NCBI GenBank assembly: GCA_964607675.1
Contig: CAZSLC010000009.1
Coordinates: 1 to 64,000, forward strand
Length of the DNA: 64,000 nucleotides
Direction: 5' to 3'
From: CAZSLC01 sp964607675
Lineage (GTDB): Bacteria; Bacteroidota; Bacteroidia; Bacteroidales; UBA932
Part shown: in pieces, positions 46,001 to 55,178 of the stretch
How positions within the stretch are numbered: the first letter of the stretch is position 1
How the letters are laid out: every line of letters starts with the position of its first letter
Notes under the pieces: model-generated
Told to the model about the DNA's origin: nothing
The model's input: only the letters and a program-made list of their open reading frames with translations
The model's database searches: none
Made by a program: the position numbers and the translations under genes

Positions 46001-46277
46001 CTACATTGACGATAGCTCGTCCGTTAACTACAACTTCTTGATCTTGATATCCCACAAAAGATACTACAAGAACAGCGTTGCTTGAGCAAGATAGAGAAAA
46101 ATTACCATCATTGTCAGTAATGAATCCTTCCCCACCTTTAATCAAAACGTAAGCGCCTGGTAAAGGTTGCCCATCATTGGCATCTGTTACCTTACCTGTA
46201 ACTTGCATAGTCTGTGCCCAAGTAAGAGAACAAACCGTTAACAAGAAAAGGGTTAGAATAGTTTTAATTTTTTTCAT
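43050..46277 (-). CDS. SusC/RagA-family TonB-dependent outer-membrane transporter (first pair)
   Basis: A 1075-residue protein with a signal peptide (about 1-21, ending TWAQ). Residues about 23-110 are a carboxypeptidase regulatory-like domain (VTGKVTDANDGQPLPGAYVLIKG), followed by the plug domain, which carries the DEVVVSALG segment and FVVDGIPISND, then a 22-strand barrel ending GIKVGLTF. It imports oligomers bound by the SusD lid, using energy from TonB. The leader upstream is long and contains a hairpin at 46348-46378. Confidence 0.94.
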   Translation of the reverse strand: MKKIKTILTLFLLTVCSLTWAQTMQVTGKVTDANDGQPLPGAYVLIKGGEGFITDNDGNFSLSCSSNAVLVVSFVGYQDQEVVVNGRAIVNVALTHANVLDEVVVSALGIARDKKSMGHAVQEVKSAELTSAGQINVANAISGKVAGLQVTAAGGQVGASSRFVIRGNSSLGNNEPLFVVDGIPISNDQRVYGDVDMGSGLMDINPEDIESISVLKGGAGALYGMLAGNGVILITTKSGKKSREGVSISYDGSFTFDQMYGIPKFQNKYGQGYYGSEWDYNSEKAGGYTGSYADFVKDMCFSIDGTDKNADESWGPRLDVGLMIPQFDSPVVNGVHQATPWVSHPDNVSSFFQVGYSMNHNVSALIKTDRTNTRASLSFRDTKGTIPNTDQKRYTAQVNSNFDINKYLSFNLTMNYTHTESDNLPSTAYQAGNPMQSLMEWFGRQVDMKSLKARWNEIDETTGKPFNWNPDYHQNPYYTVYKNTNAMNRDRFFGKTSLFIKATDWLKFEGRVGYDYYSSEMFQKVAYNTDYPDGGFWQFSQRNSELNADVLAMINKTFGEDVFNISAVIGANYRNVKYQNSVLGASALTVPELYTIANVNGSPTTSMDHSHIRSNSVYANLSLGFKGMLYLDASARNDWSSTIKDPFFYPSVSLSWIPTQTFEALKGSVLNYMKLRGGWAKIGSATSAYRTGSYYNAVSSTFNGVSQFLLPTEFPPSGLRPESIQTWEVGLELQMFKSRLGLDVSLYSKTTTDQILAVEVSRSTGYSTMLVNAGEFRNKGIEVQLNARPIETKNWKWDITLNWSKDVSRIESLYSDPTTGQELKTYQIGSEWSTYVYAKAPIKDENGKVEKYYSWGTIYGYGNVTDDNGNVIVNSKGLPKRQLKDLGSVTPNWLASFRTELAWKNLSLGFMLDYRNGGSFFSVTSMWGQYTGVLEMTAANNVREEGVVFGKNAYTGFKFVKEDGTPNDIVVGANPAFYNAYQNREYAVADGSFLKLREIHLTYALPSKLFTKNSIVKGFNVSFIANNVATLWLHPSNLAGIDPETSKSSSNSGVGLETGSYMPTRSMGIKVGLTF

Positions 46278-46347
46278 TAAAAAAGTTTTTTGGTTAGTAA
46301 ATTAGTTATTTGTTTTTTTTAAGGCTCATATATATATTATAAAAATA

Positions 46348-46378
46348 CCATCTCGTGATAAAAAAGTATCAGAGATGG
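46348..46378 (-). promoter_or_regulatory. Hairpin in the leader of the first SusC gene
   Basis: CCATCTC (46348-46354) and TGATA (46356-46360) pair with TATCA (46367-46371) and GAGATGG (46372-46378), with one bulged base and a 6-base loop. On the minus strand it is followed by the U-rich stretch TATTTTTATAA. It lies about 70 bases before the SusC start and about 110 bases after the predicted transcription start, so it could act as an attenuator or protein-binding site. The whole gap 46278-46647 holds no gene. Confidence 0.55.
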
Positions 46379-46491
46379 AAACAAATCACCACCGTATCAC
46401 CGAAAAGAAAGGATAGTTAGATAGGTTAGTTTGTTCATAATTAGTAAGTTAGTTTGTTTAGTTATAGTTTTGTATTTTCTCAAATACCATA

Positions 46492-46521
46492 TAAAGGTAT
46501 AAAAGATTTTATTAAAAACAA
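46492..46521 (-). promoter_or_regulatory. Promoter of the first SusCD pair
   Basis: On the minus strand, TTG (46521-46519) and TACCTTTA (46499-46492) are 19 bases apart; the -7 box differs from TAnnTTTG only at the last base. Transcription would start near 46485, giving a leader of about 207 bases. Confidence 0.55.
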
Positions 46522-46587
46522 TTTATTATAATAAATAAGAACTATAGTTACTTTATCATTAAGTGTGTTACATATATTTTGTAAAAT

Positions 46588-46620
46588 TTTGTTACAATTC
46601 GACAAAAACACTTACTTTCG
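46588..46620 (+). promoter_or_regulatory. Promoter of the surface protease operon
   Basis: TTTG (46588-46591) and TACTTTCG (46613-46620) are 21 bases apart; the -7 box differs from TAnnTTTG at one position. It is 27 bases before the ATG at 46648 and divergent from the SusC promoter. Confidence 0.5.
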
Positions 46621-46647
46621 TGGTTACAATGCGTAAAATGTATAATT

Positions 46648-49323
46648 ATGAGTAAAAAAATTACATCTTTTCTTTATGTTGTCCTTTTGCTGTCGATTGC
46701 CTCTTGTGCAAGTAAGGATAGTTATCAAGTTGCCAACAACGGTGTTAAGGTAAACATGGTTTCACCAGAGGAGTCATCTGTCCAAGGAGTTCTAAGGGTA
46801 AAACTAAAAGAAACATCTGCTCAAATGTTTGTAGATGTCATTAATCAAGATGGATTGTTGACCAAATCTGGGGATGCAGTGGCTGATGCAGCCTTTTCTA
46901 AAATAGGTGCGACAAAAGTGACGCAGGTATTCCCTACGCCTGAAAGATTTAAAAAAAGACACCACGAGGCGGGCCTCCATTTGTGGTATGATGTCTATTT
47001 TGATTCAAAAAACACCCTTACTAAAGCCTCTCATGAGATTGAAGAGATTGAAGGTGTTGATATTATTGAATCTATACCAAAGGAAGTAATATCAAAATAT
47101 ACCATTACTCCATATGTTGAAAGTAACTCATCTGCTGTGAAAAATAACGCTGTTTTTAATGATCCAGGGTTAGACAAACAGTGGCATTACTACAATGACG
47201 GCTCTTTAGGAGAAGCCTATATAAATGGGTGTGATATCAACGTTTTGCCAGTGTGGAAGCAGTATTCTACGGGAAGTGATAAAGTGATTGTTTGTGTAGT
47301 CGATGGTGGGATAGATCACTCCCATCCAGATATTAACTCAAACATGTGGAAAAATCTTGCCGAGTTCAATGGTCTCCCCAATGTAGATGATGATAAAAAT
47401 GGATATGTTGATGATATATATGGTGCCGATTTTGTGGCTGGAAATCTCTTCATAACTCCTGACTCTCATGGTACCCATGTGGGGGGGACAATATCGGCAG
47501 TAAACAACAATGGAATAGGAGTCTGTGGAGTTGCTGGAGGAGATTATGCCAATGGTGTAGCTGGGGTTAAAGTGATGTCTGCCCAAATATTTATTAATAA
47601 AGATAGTGGGAATAGCTCGGCTGCAATAGTTTATGGGGCTGATAATGGTGCGGTTATTTCCCAAAATAGTTGGTCTATGCCTGATGCGACTTCTCTTCCG
47701 ACATATACGAAGGAGGCGATTGATTATTTTATTAAGAATGCTGGATATGATGAAAACGGAGAACAAGAGGGCCCTATGGCTGGAGGGGTTGTTTTCTTTT
47801 CAGCAGGCAATTATAACAAAGAAACAGGAATTCCTGCACAATATGAAAAAGTTGTATCAGTATCAGCTCTCAGTGGAGACTATGTGATGTCTTATTATTC
47901 TAATTTTGGTAATTGGGTGAGTATCACAGCTCCTGGTGGAGATTACCGAAAAGGACCTCTAATTTTAAGTTTGGCTCCTGATGGAGAATATGCATATATG
48001 CAAGGGACTTCAATGTCGTGTCCGCATATTTCAGGTATTGCAGCTTTGATTCTCTCTAAATATGGGAAAATAGGGTTTACTAATGAAGATTTAAAAAATG
48101 CACTTTTATCCTCTTCAAGGAATATAGATAAATATAATGTAGCTTTTACTGGTAGGGTTGGTGGTTTGGTTGATACCTATGGGGCATTTCTATCGTTTAT
48201 AAAAGGCAATCCCAATCCTGTGAAAGATGTAAAATTAATGACATTCTCAAATGATATTACTGTTGCCTTTACAATCCCAAGTGAGGAGGGGGGAGTAGGT
48301 GGAAATAGAATGAAAGAGTTTAATATATATTTTGATACTAAGCCTATTAATTCTCTTTCTCCTATTGTGGTAGTAAAACCTGATCAAGTAGTGACAGGCG
48401 AAGTAATTTCTAAAAAGATTAATAGACTTGAATTTGAAAAGAAGTATTATGTAGGAATTGAAACGGTTGATTATGGAAACAATAAATCATCAATGGTATT
48501 GTCTGAGATAGTGACAGGACCTAATCATGCACCTATCATAAAACCTAAAACAGAATCTTCTGTCCACATAAAAGCATATCAATCGATTTATCTTGATTTT
48601 ATTATCACTGAACCAGATGCTCACTCGTTTACGGCGAAGGTGACAGAATCTCCTATTTCAACAATGGTTGAGGCTGGAGATAGTTGGCGCATTGTATTTA
48701 ATGGTAAAAAAGCTGAAAGTGGACTATCAGGTGCTTTAAACTTGACTGCAACAGATGAATATGGCTTGTTTTCTTCATTTAAGATACCATTTGTTGTAGA
48801 TCCCAATAACCCACCTGTTGTTATAAAGGATGGAGAAAATATTGTAGTAAATGAGACAAAAAAATTGGATCTCTCTACATTTATCATAGACAAAGATGGA
48901 GAGTCATTACAATATTCGATAGAGAGCGATGATAAAGATAACATTTTCAATTATCAGATTAAGGAAAATTCTCTTACTATTATTCCAAAAAAATATGGAG
49001 TAGCTAATATTAAAATTGTAGGAAAGGATGCTTTTGACCAAAAAAAATCGATAGCATTTACACTATTGTCAAGAGATGCTTCAAAGGACTATGATATATA
49101 TCCAAATCCAGTAGTAAGTACTCTTAATATTAGGGTCGGGGAGGTATCTGATTGTAAAATTACAATTTCAAATGCAGTAGGGACTGTTGTTTATTCAGCA
49201 CAACATGAAATAAATCCTTTTTCTCCTCTACAAATTGATATGAATTCAATGCCTGCTGGAAACTATTCTGTGTCAATAGATAATGGAAAGAGTAATGTAA
49301 TCAATAATATCGTGAAACTATAA
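46648..49323 (+). CDS. Subtilase (S8) surface protease with T9SS sorting domain
   Basis: An 891-residue protein. The signal ends in a good lipobox, SIASC with C20. Residues about 30-165 look like a propeptide. The S8 domain (about 175-520) has the catalytic triad D219 (VVDGGIDHSHPD), H274 (DSHGTHVGG) and S455 (GTSMSCPH), with oxyanion-hole asparagine N388 (SAGN). Fibronectin/cadherin-like domains follow (about 525-810). The last 80 residues, from YDIYPNPVVSTLNI, form a type A sorting domain for T9SS. The protein should be exported and attached at the cell surface to degrade proteins. Its stop codon overlaps the start of the PorV/PorQ-like gene (TAATG). Confidence 0.9.
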   Translation: MSKKITSFLYVVLLLSIASCASKDSYQVANNGVKVNMVSPEESSVQGVLRVKLKETSAQMFVDVINQDGLLTKSGDAVADAAFSKIGATKVTQVFPTPERFKKRHHEAGLHLWYDVYFDSKNTLTKASHEIEEIEGVDIIESIPKEVISKYTITPYVESNSSAVKNNAVFNDPGLDKQWHYYNDGSLGEAYINGCDINVLPVWKQYSTGSDKVIVCVVDGGIDHSHPDINSNMWKNLAEFNGLPNVDDDKNGYVDDIYGADFVAGNLFITPDSHGTHVGGTISAVNNNGIGVCGVAGGDYANGVAGVKVMSAQIFINKDSGNSSAAIVYGADNGAVISQNSWSMPDATSLPTYTKEAIDYFIKNAGYDENGEQEGPMAGGVVFFSAGNYNKETGIPAQYEKVVSVSALSGDYVMSYYSNFGNWVSITAPGGDYRKGPLILSLAPDGEYAYMQGTSMSCPHISGIAALILSKYGKIGFTNEDLKNALLSSSRNIDKYNVAFTGRVGGLVDTYGAFLSFIKGNPNPVKDVKLMTFSNDITVAFTIPSEEGGVGGNRMKEFNIYFDTKPINSLSPIVVVKPDQVVTGEVISKKINRLEFEKKYYVGIETVDYGNNKSSMVLSEIVTGPNHAPIIKPKTESSVHIKAYQSIYLDFIITEPDAHSFTAKVTESPISTMVEAGDSWRIVFNGKKAESGLSGALNLTATDEYGLFSSFKIPFVVDPNNPPVVIKDGENIVVNETKKLDLSTFIIDKDGESLQYSIESDDKDNIFNYQIKENSLTIIPKKYGVANIKIVGKDAFDQKKSIAFTLLSRDASKDYDIYPNPVVSTLNIRVGEVSDCKITISNAVGTVVYSAQHEINPFSPLQIDMNSMPAGNYSVSIDNGKSNVINNIVKL

Positions 49324-50255
49324 TGAAAAATTCAATTTTATACAAGTTTATAATAATATTATCAATCTTGATAATATGTAAAGGGGCATTGAATGCTCAA
49401 TCAGTTCAATTCTTAAATGTCAATCCTGATCCACGAGGTTTGTCAATGGGAGGTGCCTCATTAGCACTTGATGCAAATGCTTACGCTTCGTTCAATAACA
49501 CCGCTTCTGTAGCTCTCTCCGAAAACAAATTTGGAATATCTGCTGGATATATGATGTGGCAACCTACCACCATGAAGAATAATTTGTTATCCATTGCTGG
49601 ATATGGGAAAATAGGAAATAGATTTGGAATATCTGCTCAAGGTCGTTATTTTTCATACCCTTCACAACTTTATTATGATGAAAATGGTAATGAAATTGGC
49701 AATTATGCACCAAAAGATATATCAATAGATTTGGGGTTTTCTTTTAAAATAGTATCCAATCTATCAATGGGTATTAATGCAAGGTTTATCAATTCGGCAA
49801 TAGGATCGTCAGCAAGTGGGAACGCCTTTAGTGCTGATATTTTTCTTATGTATAAAATTAAGAAGTTAAACATTGCCCTTGCAGCGACCAACATCGGCAC
49901 TAAAATTTCTTATTTAGAGAACAGTAGTTACAATATACCAGCAATGGGGCGTCTTGGGCTCTCGTATGATTTTTCATTATCAGAGAAGCACTCTTTATTG
50001 CTATCAGCAGAAGGTGATTATTTACTATATCAAAAAGCATTTGAAGCAGGTGCTGGACTTGAATACTCATTTAATAATTTACTTTTTGTAAGAGCTGGAT
50101 ATCACTATGGTGATAAAACTAAGTCTATACCTTCGTATACCTCTTTGGGAATTGGGGTAAAGGTGGTTGGGATTACAATTAATGCCACATATCTTTTGAG
50201 CAAAAAGAGTAATTTAAAAAACACAATGTCATTTTCTCTCGGATATGAATTTTAA
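49323..50255 (+). CDS. PorV/PorQ-family outer-membrane barrel protein
   Basis: A 310-residue protein with a signal peptide ending LNAQ. The mature protein starts VQFLNVNPDPRGLSMGGASLALDANAYASFNNTA, a signature of PorV/PorQ-family proteins, and the rest consists of alternating strands ending MSFSLGYEF, as in an outer-membrane barrel. PorV carries T9SS cargo to the attachment complex; PorQ is part of the same machinery. This copy overlaps the protease gene by one base, so it may serve that protease in particular. It could also be a general T9SS paralogue. Confidence 0.82.
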   Translation: MKNSILYKFIIILSILIICKGALNAQSVQFLNVNPDPRGLSMGGASLALDANAYASFNNTASVALSENKFGISAGYMMWQPTTMKNNLLSIAGYGKIGNRFGISAQGRYFSYPSQLYYDENGNEIGNYAPKDISIDLGFSFKIVSNLSMGINARFINSAIGSSASGNAFSADIFLMYKIKKLNIALAATNIGTKISYLENSSYNIPAMGRLGLSYDFSLSEKHSLLLSAEGDYLLYQKAFEAGAGLEYSFNNLLFVRAGYHYGDKTKSIPSYTSLGIGVKVVGITINATYLLSKKSNLKNTMSFSLGYEF

Positions 50256-50421
50256 AAATGATTAAATTTCACTTTTTTTACTATATTTGTATATTATTCT
50301 CAATAACATATTGAAATATATTTGCGCCACTTTTCATTAAAAAGTAATAATTACTACTAAAAACTAACAAAATTATCAATAATTAAACAACAATTTTTTT
50401 ATTAACTTAAAAATTATCTAC

Positions 50422-53400
50422 ATGAAAAAAATCAGACTTTTTATGACAGGTCTGCTTCTTGTACTTACTGCATCAATTTATGGGCAGAATAGACAAGTTA
50501 GTGGAACTGTTACTGATGTAAGTACAGGAGGGGCTATCCCCTTCGCTTCTGTGCAAATTAAGGGCACAATGATTGGTACTACTACCGATGAATTAGGTAA
50601 ATATGTCATCAGTGCACCGACTGATGGCGTTTTGATTTTCAGCTTTGTTGGATACACAACAACTGAAGTATCTATTTTAAATCGCCAAGTAGTGGATGTT
50701 CATCTCTCACCAGATGCTATCAATTTGGAGGATGTTCTTGTGGTTGCATATGGAACAGCAAAAAAAGAATCATTTACTGGTTCTGCTGCTGTAGTTAAAT
50801 CTGAAAAACTTGAAAAAAGGACAGTTTCTAATATTACTAAAGCAGTTGAAGGACTTGCTACTGGTGTGCAAACAACATCTGGTAGTGGACAGCCTGGTGC
50901 CGGTTCTTCTGTTATTATTCGTGGCTTCGGTTCTTTGAGCGCATCTAGAGATCCTCTATATGTTGTAGATGGTATCCCATATGATGGATCTATTTCTGCT
51001 ATTAACCCTAATGACATCGAAAGCATGACTATTCTTAAAGATGCATCTGCTGGTGCTCTTTATGGAGCTCGTGGTGCTAATGGTGTTGTGATGATTACCA
51101 CTAAGAGAGGATCTGAGGGTACATTGACCGTTACATTGAAGGCTCAGGTTGGGGTTGCTTCAAGGGCAATTCCTCGTTATGAGACACTTGATGCTTATCA
51201 ATGGACAGAAGATACTTACTACATGTTCAAAAATGAATTTGTTGGTGAAGGGTATTCGTCAACTGTTGCTGGTCAAAAAGCAATGGATGCAATGGTTAGT
51301 GGAGCTCAAAGTGTTTTTGGAAACAATGCAAGGTTTAATCCTTTCTCAGTGCCAGCTAATGAGATTATTGATCAAACAACTGGTCGTGTAAATAGTGGAG
51401 CTACCCTTAAATGGAGTGAAGATTGGCTTGATGCTGCTACTGCAAAAGCACCTATTCGTCAGGATTATCTTTTGACAGCAAATGGTGGTACCAAAAAAAC
51501 TCACTATATGTTCTCTTTGGGTTTCTTGAATGAGGATGGTCTTGTAACAGAAACCAATTTCCGCAGATATTCAGGACGTGCTAATATTGATACACAAGTT
51601 AAGGATTGGTTAAAAACAGGCTTAAATGTTAACTTCTCTGCAAACTCTTCGAATATGACCGCATCTGGAACAAGTTCTGATAGTAATACTTATTATTCGA
51701 ATATATTCTATTCTTGTCAGCAAATGGCTCCAATTTATCCTCTTTATGAGAAAGATGCAAATGGAAATACTGTGTATGATGAAAAAGGGAATGCCAAATA
51801 CGAATGGGGTAAAGATCGTCCTGCAGGTGCAAGTGCAGGGTGGAACCCAATTGCTAACTTAAGAGTCGATAAGTATTTTAACCAACAAGATAACGTCAGT
51901 GGAAGAACATTTGTTGACGTTGGTGGCATGGAAACAGGAGCACTTAAAGGTTTAAAATTCAGTGTTAACTTCGGGTTTGACTATAGAAATCAAAAATCAA
52001 AATCATATTACAATCCATTCTTTGGTAATGCTGAATCAACAAAAGGTGCTTTGTATATAACAGATGGACGTGTATTTAGTTATACCTTTAACCAACTTTT
52101 ATCATACAATCGTACTTTTGGTAAACATAAAATTGATGCTCTTGTGGGTCATGAGTACTATAATTACAACTACCAATCTCTAAGTGCCTCAAAGACTGGA
52201 TTTCCATTCGGAGAAATGTATGAATTAGCAGCTGCAACAACAATTGATGGAGCAAATTCATATCAAAACAATTATGGCATTGAGTCTATTCTTTCAAGGG
52301 TGAATTACTCATTTGATGACAGATATTATGTTTCAGGATCTTATCGTCGTGATGGATCTTCAAGGTTCCACGAAGATAGCCGTTGGGGTGATTTCTGGTC
52401 AGCAGGAGCAAGCTGGAGGATATCACAAGAGAGTTGGTTGAAAGATACTAGATGGCTTAACAATCTAACATTAAAAGCCTCTTATGGGGTACAAGGTAAT
52501 GATGCTATCGGTTCTTTATATGCATGGCAATCATTCTACAGTCTTGACTATCCTAACGGAGCTAACCCTGGTGCTGTAGTATCTTCTCTTGAGAGCAAAC
52601 TACTGAAATGGGAAAAGAACGAAAACCTTAACATTGGTATCGAAGCTGCGTTGTTTGGAAGACTTTATCTAACACTTGAATATTACAATCGTTTTACAAG
52701 AGATATGTTGATGAAATACCCTATGGCTCCATCTTTAGGATTTGATGGGTACAATAAAAACATCGGTAATATGAGAAATAGTGGATTTGAACTCTCTATT
52801 TCTGGAGATATCATTAAGAAGGATAGATTCCGTTGGAATATGACTTTGATGGCTTCCACTGTTAAGAATACTGTTGTAAGTCTTGCTGACAAGCCTGAAA
52901 TTATATCAGGTAATTATATTACTAAGGAAGGTGAAACCCTTAACTCTTTCTATCTTGCAGAGTCTGCTGGTGTTGATCCTGCAACAGGTAAAAAGTTGTA
53001 TTGGGTATGGGATGAAGATAAGGATGGTGTAAAAAGTGAGAAATACATCTCAGATAGCTATACAAAAGCCCTTACTTGTAAATCTATTTCAGGTAGCCGT
53101 CTTCCTATCGTATATGGTTCATGGCAAAATGATTTGAGATTAGGAGATTTTGATCTAAACATAATGACAACTTACTCTATAGGAGGGAAAATCTTAGATG
53201 GTACTTACTATGGACTTCTATATAGCCAATATTTAGGCACTGCTGCAAGTGTTGATAGACTAAAAGCTTGGAAACAACCAGGTGATATTACCTCTATCCC
53301 TAAAATTGAGACAGGAAAGAGTAATGAAATAGCAAGAACAAGTGATGAACTAGTTGATGCCTCTTATTTTGCTATTAAAAATATTACTTTGGGATACAAT

Positions 53401-53583
53401 CTTCCTGGCAGATTAGCTAAAAAAATAGGAATGCACGCTGCAAGAGTTACTCTAACAGGGGATAACTTATTTATTTTTACTGCTCGAAAAGGTTTGGACC
53501 CTCAATATAATTTCACTGGAAGTACAGGGTTCGTATATACACCTTCAAGAACTATCTCTATTGGTATAGATTTGAAATTTTAA
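50422..53583 (+). CDS. SusC/RagA-family TonB-dependent outer-membrane transporter (second pair)
   Basis: A 1053-residue protein with a signal peptide (about 1-21, ending IYGQ). It has the carboxypeptidase regulatory-like domain (VSGTVTDVSTGGAIPFASVQIKG), the LEDVLVVAYGTAKKESFTGS box, the plug with YVVDGIPYDGSISAINPNDIESM and the barrel ending GIDLKF. It imports nutrients with its SusD partner, 18 bases downstream. Two -7-like TATATTTG boxes lie upstream at 50282-50289 and 50317-50324. It is not a close copy of the first SusC; the N-terminal boxes differ. Confidence 0.95.
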   Translation: MKKIRLFMTGLLLVLTASIYGQNRQVSGTVTDVSTGGAIPFASVQIKGTMIGTTTDELGKYVISAPTDGVLIFSFVGYTTTEVSILNRQVVDVHLSPDAINLEDVLVVAYGTAKKESFTGSAAVVKSEKLEKRTVSNITKAVEGLATGVQTTSGSGQPGAGSSVIIRGFGSLSASRDPLYVVDGIPYDGSISAINPNDIESMTILKDASAGALYGARGANGVVMITTKRGSEGTLTVTLKAQVGVASRAIPRYETLDAYQWTEDTYYMFKNEFVGEGYSSTVAGQKAMDAMVSGAQSVFGNNARFNPFSVPANEIIDQTTGRVNSGATLKWSEDWLDAATAKAPIRQDYLLTANGGTKKTHYMFSLGFLNEDGLVTETNFRRYSGRANIDTQVKDWLKTGLNVNFSANSSNMTASGTSSDSNTYYSNIFYSCQQMAPIYPLYEKDANGNTVYDEKGNAKYEWGKDRPAGASAGWNPIANLRVDKYFNQQDNVSGRTFVDVGGMETGALKGLKFSVNFGFDYRNQKSKSYYNPFFGNAESTKGALYITDGRVFSYTFNQLLSYNRTFGKHKIDALVGHEYYNYNYQSLSASKTGFPFGEMYELAAATTIDGANSYQNNYGIESILSRVNYSFDDRYYVSGSYRRDGSSRFHEDSRWGDFWSAGASWRISQESWLKDTRWLNNLTLKASYGVQGNDAIGSLYAWQSFYSLDYPNGANPGAVVSSLESKLLKWEKNENLNIGIEAALFGRLYLTLEYYNRFTRDMLMKYPMAPSLGFDGYNKNIGNMRNSGFELSISGDIIKKDRFRWNMTLMASTVKNTVVSLADKPEIISGNYITKEGETLNSFYLAESAGVDPATGKKLYWVWDEDKDGVKSEKYISDSYTKALTCKSISGSRLPIVYGSWQNDLRLGDFDLNIMTTYSIGGKILDGTYYGLLYSQYLGTAASVDRLKAWKQPGDITSIPKIETGKSNEIARTSDELVDASYFAIKNITLGYNLPGRLAKKIGMHAARVTLTGDNLFIFTARKGLDPQYNFTGSTGFVYTPSRTISIGIDLKF

Positions 53584-53601
53584 TTAATACTGCATAATAA
53601 A

Positions 53602-55158
53602 ATGAAAAAAATATTTATATTATTATCAATCATTGGAGTCCTATCCTTATCAGGTTGTGCCAAGGGTACTCTTAATACGGACCCTACTGATAAGGTCTCT
53701 GGAACGACTGTCTTTTCTTCTGCAGACAATGCACTATCGGCAGTCAATGGTATATACAGATTGTTTTATACTGTAGGTTGGGGATCAGGTTGGGAACACG
53801 AAAATGGAGGATTCCCTGCTTTCAGACTCGTTTTTGACCTTATGGGTGAAGATCATATTATGGATAATTCTGGATCAGGATGGTTCTGGTATGATTATAA
53901 CTATGGGGTGTGGGGTGATTACACAAATAAAGCAGGTCGTCAATATAATGTATGGAATTTCTTCTATACTATTATTAGCAATGCAAACTACATTCTTGCT
54001 TATGAAAAGAGTGAACTATCAGGTGATAAAAATGTTATTGATTATGTAATGGCACAAGCATATGCAATCAGATCTTTTGCATATATGTGGTTGGTACAGT
54101 CTTTCCAACAAAATGATCCATCAAAACCAGGTGTTCCTCTCTACTTTGAGCCAACAGTTGCTGGTTCAGAAGGGGCAGGAAGAGGTACTGTTCAGAATGT
54201 TTATGATCAAGCTAATGCAGATATTGATAAAGCAATTGCCCTTTTTGAAGGAAGCAATCAAACTCAGATGCATAAATCTCATATTGATAAATATGTTGCT
54301 TATGGTCTAAAAGCAAGACATGCTCTTGTTCAACACGATTATGCTACTGCACTCGAAGCTGCAGAAAAAGCAATGAAAGGTGGTACGATAGCTAAATTTT
54401 CAGATATTAGGCATCTTAACAGCGTAGCAGTTAAAAATACCCTCTGGGGACTTGCTATTCAAACAGATCAAGCAATGGGCAATGGAGATTTATTTACCCA
54501 TATGGATGCTGATTGTGGCTCTACTTATAGTAAGGGTAGGCACATTGTAAGTAACTGGCTCTACAACCAAATTCCTTCTACCGATGCTCGTAAAGCTTGG
54601 TGGACTGCTCCAATTCCTGAAGATAATTGGGGAGATCCAGGTACTTCTAAAGGCTCATATAGATCATATTGTCAGACAAAGCATGTATTTATTGATGCAG
54701 CAGCGAAGACTGGTGACCACGTACTAATGAGAGTTGAAGAGATGTATTTAACTGCAGCTGAGGCTGCTTGTCACCTAAAACAATATGCTAAAGCAGCACA
54801 ATATGTATCTGAGGTTGGCAAATTGAGAGACAGTGATTATGCTAAGAGATTGGCTGGTTTTGTTGAATCAAGTGAATATCAGAAAAATACTACTGCTCCT
54901 TTAGTTACTTTGATGGACGAGATTTTGTTCCAAAGAAGAGTTGAGTTGTGGAATGAAGTTCCAAGACTTCATGATCTTCAAAGACTTGGTCTTGGATTTA
55001 ATCGTGATTGGGATGGTACTAATCATACAAAAACCATTAAAAGTGTTAATACTAACCCTGCTTCACCTGCATTTATTTTGTGGATTCCACAAGCTGAGTT
55101 TGATGGCAATGCAAATATGGATCCTAATGTGGATCAAAATCCAGATCAAAAATCGTAA
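53602..55158 (+). CDS. SusD/RagB-family outer-membrane lipoprotein (second pair)
   Basis: A 518-residue lipoprotein with lipobox LSGC at about residues 16-19. The family features are visible: SSADNALSAVNGIYRLFY near the start, AQAYAIRSFAYMWLVQSFQ in the helical core, and MRVEEMYLTAAEAACHLKQYAKA with LFQRRVELWNEVPRLHDLQRLGL in the C-terminal part. It binds the nutrient over the SusC channel at the cell surface. A lipoprotein gene follows 20 bases later. Confidence 0.95.
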   Translation: MKKIFILLSIIGVLSLSGCAKGTLNTDPTDKVSGTTVFSSADNALSAVNGIYRLFYTVGWGSGWEHENGGFPAFRLVFDLMGEDHIMDNSGSGWFWYDYNYGVWGDYTNKAGRQYNVWNFFYTIISNANYILAYEKSELSGDKNVIDYVMAQAYAIRSFAYMWLVQSFQQNDPSKPGVPLYFEPTVAGSEGAGRGTVQNVYDQANADIDKAIALFEGSNQTQMHKSHIDKYVAYGLKARHALVQHDYATALEAAEKAMKGGTIAKFSDIRHLNSVAVKNTLWGLAIQTDQAMGNGDLFTHMDADCGSTYSKGRHIVSNWLYNQIPSTDARKAWWTAPIPEDNWGDPGTSKGSYRSYCQTKHVFIDAAAKTGDHVLMRVEEMYLTAAEAACHLKQYAKAAQYVSEVGKLRDSDYAKRLAGFVESSEYQKNTTAPLVTLMDEILFQRRVELWNEVPRLHDLQRLGLGFNRDWDGTNHTKTIKSVNTNPASPAFILWIPQAEFDGNANMDPNVDQNPDQKS

Positions 55159-55178
55159 TCATTTTAAAGTATAATAAC

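Noticed and set aside
46425..46458. Direct repeats GTTAGTTTGTT as a stand-alone operator
   Set aside because: The region is low-complexity and AT-rich; two 11-base copies are too weak to claim a site on their own, so they are only mentioned with the leader.
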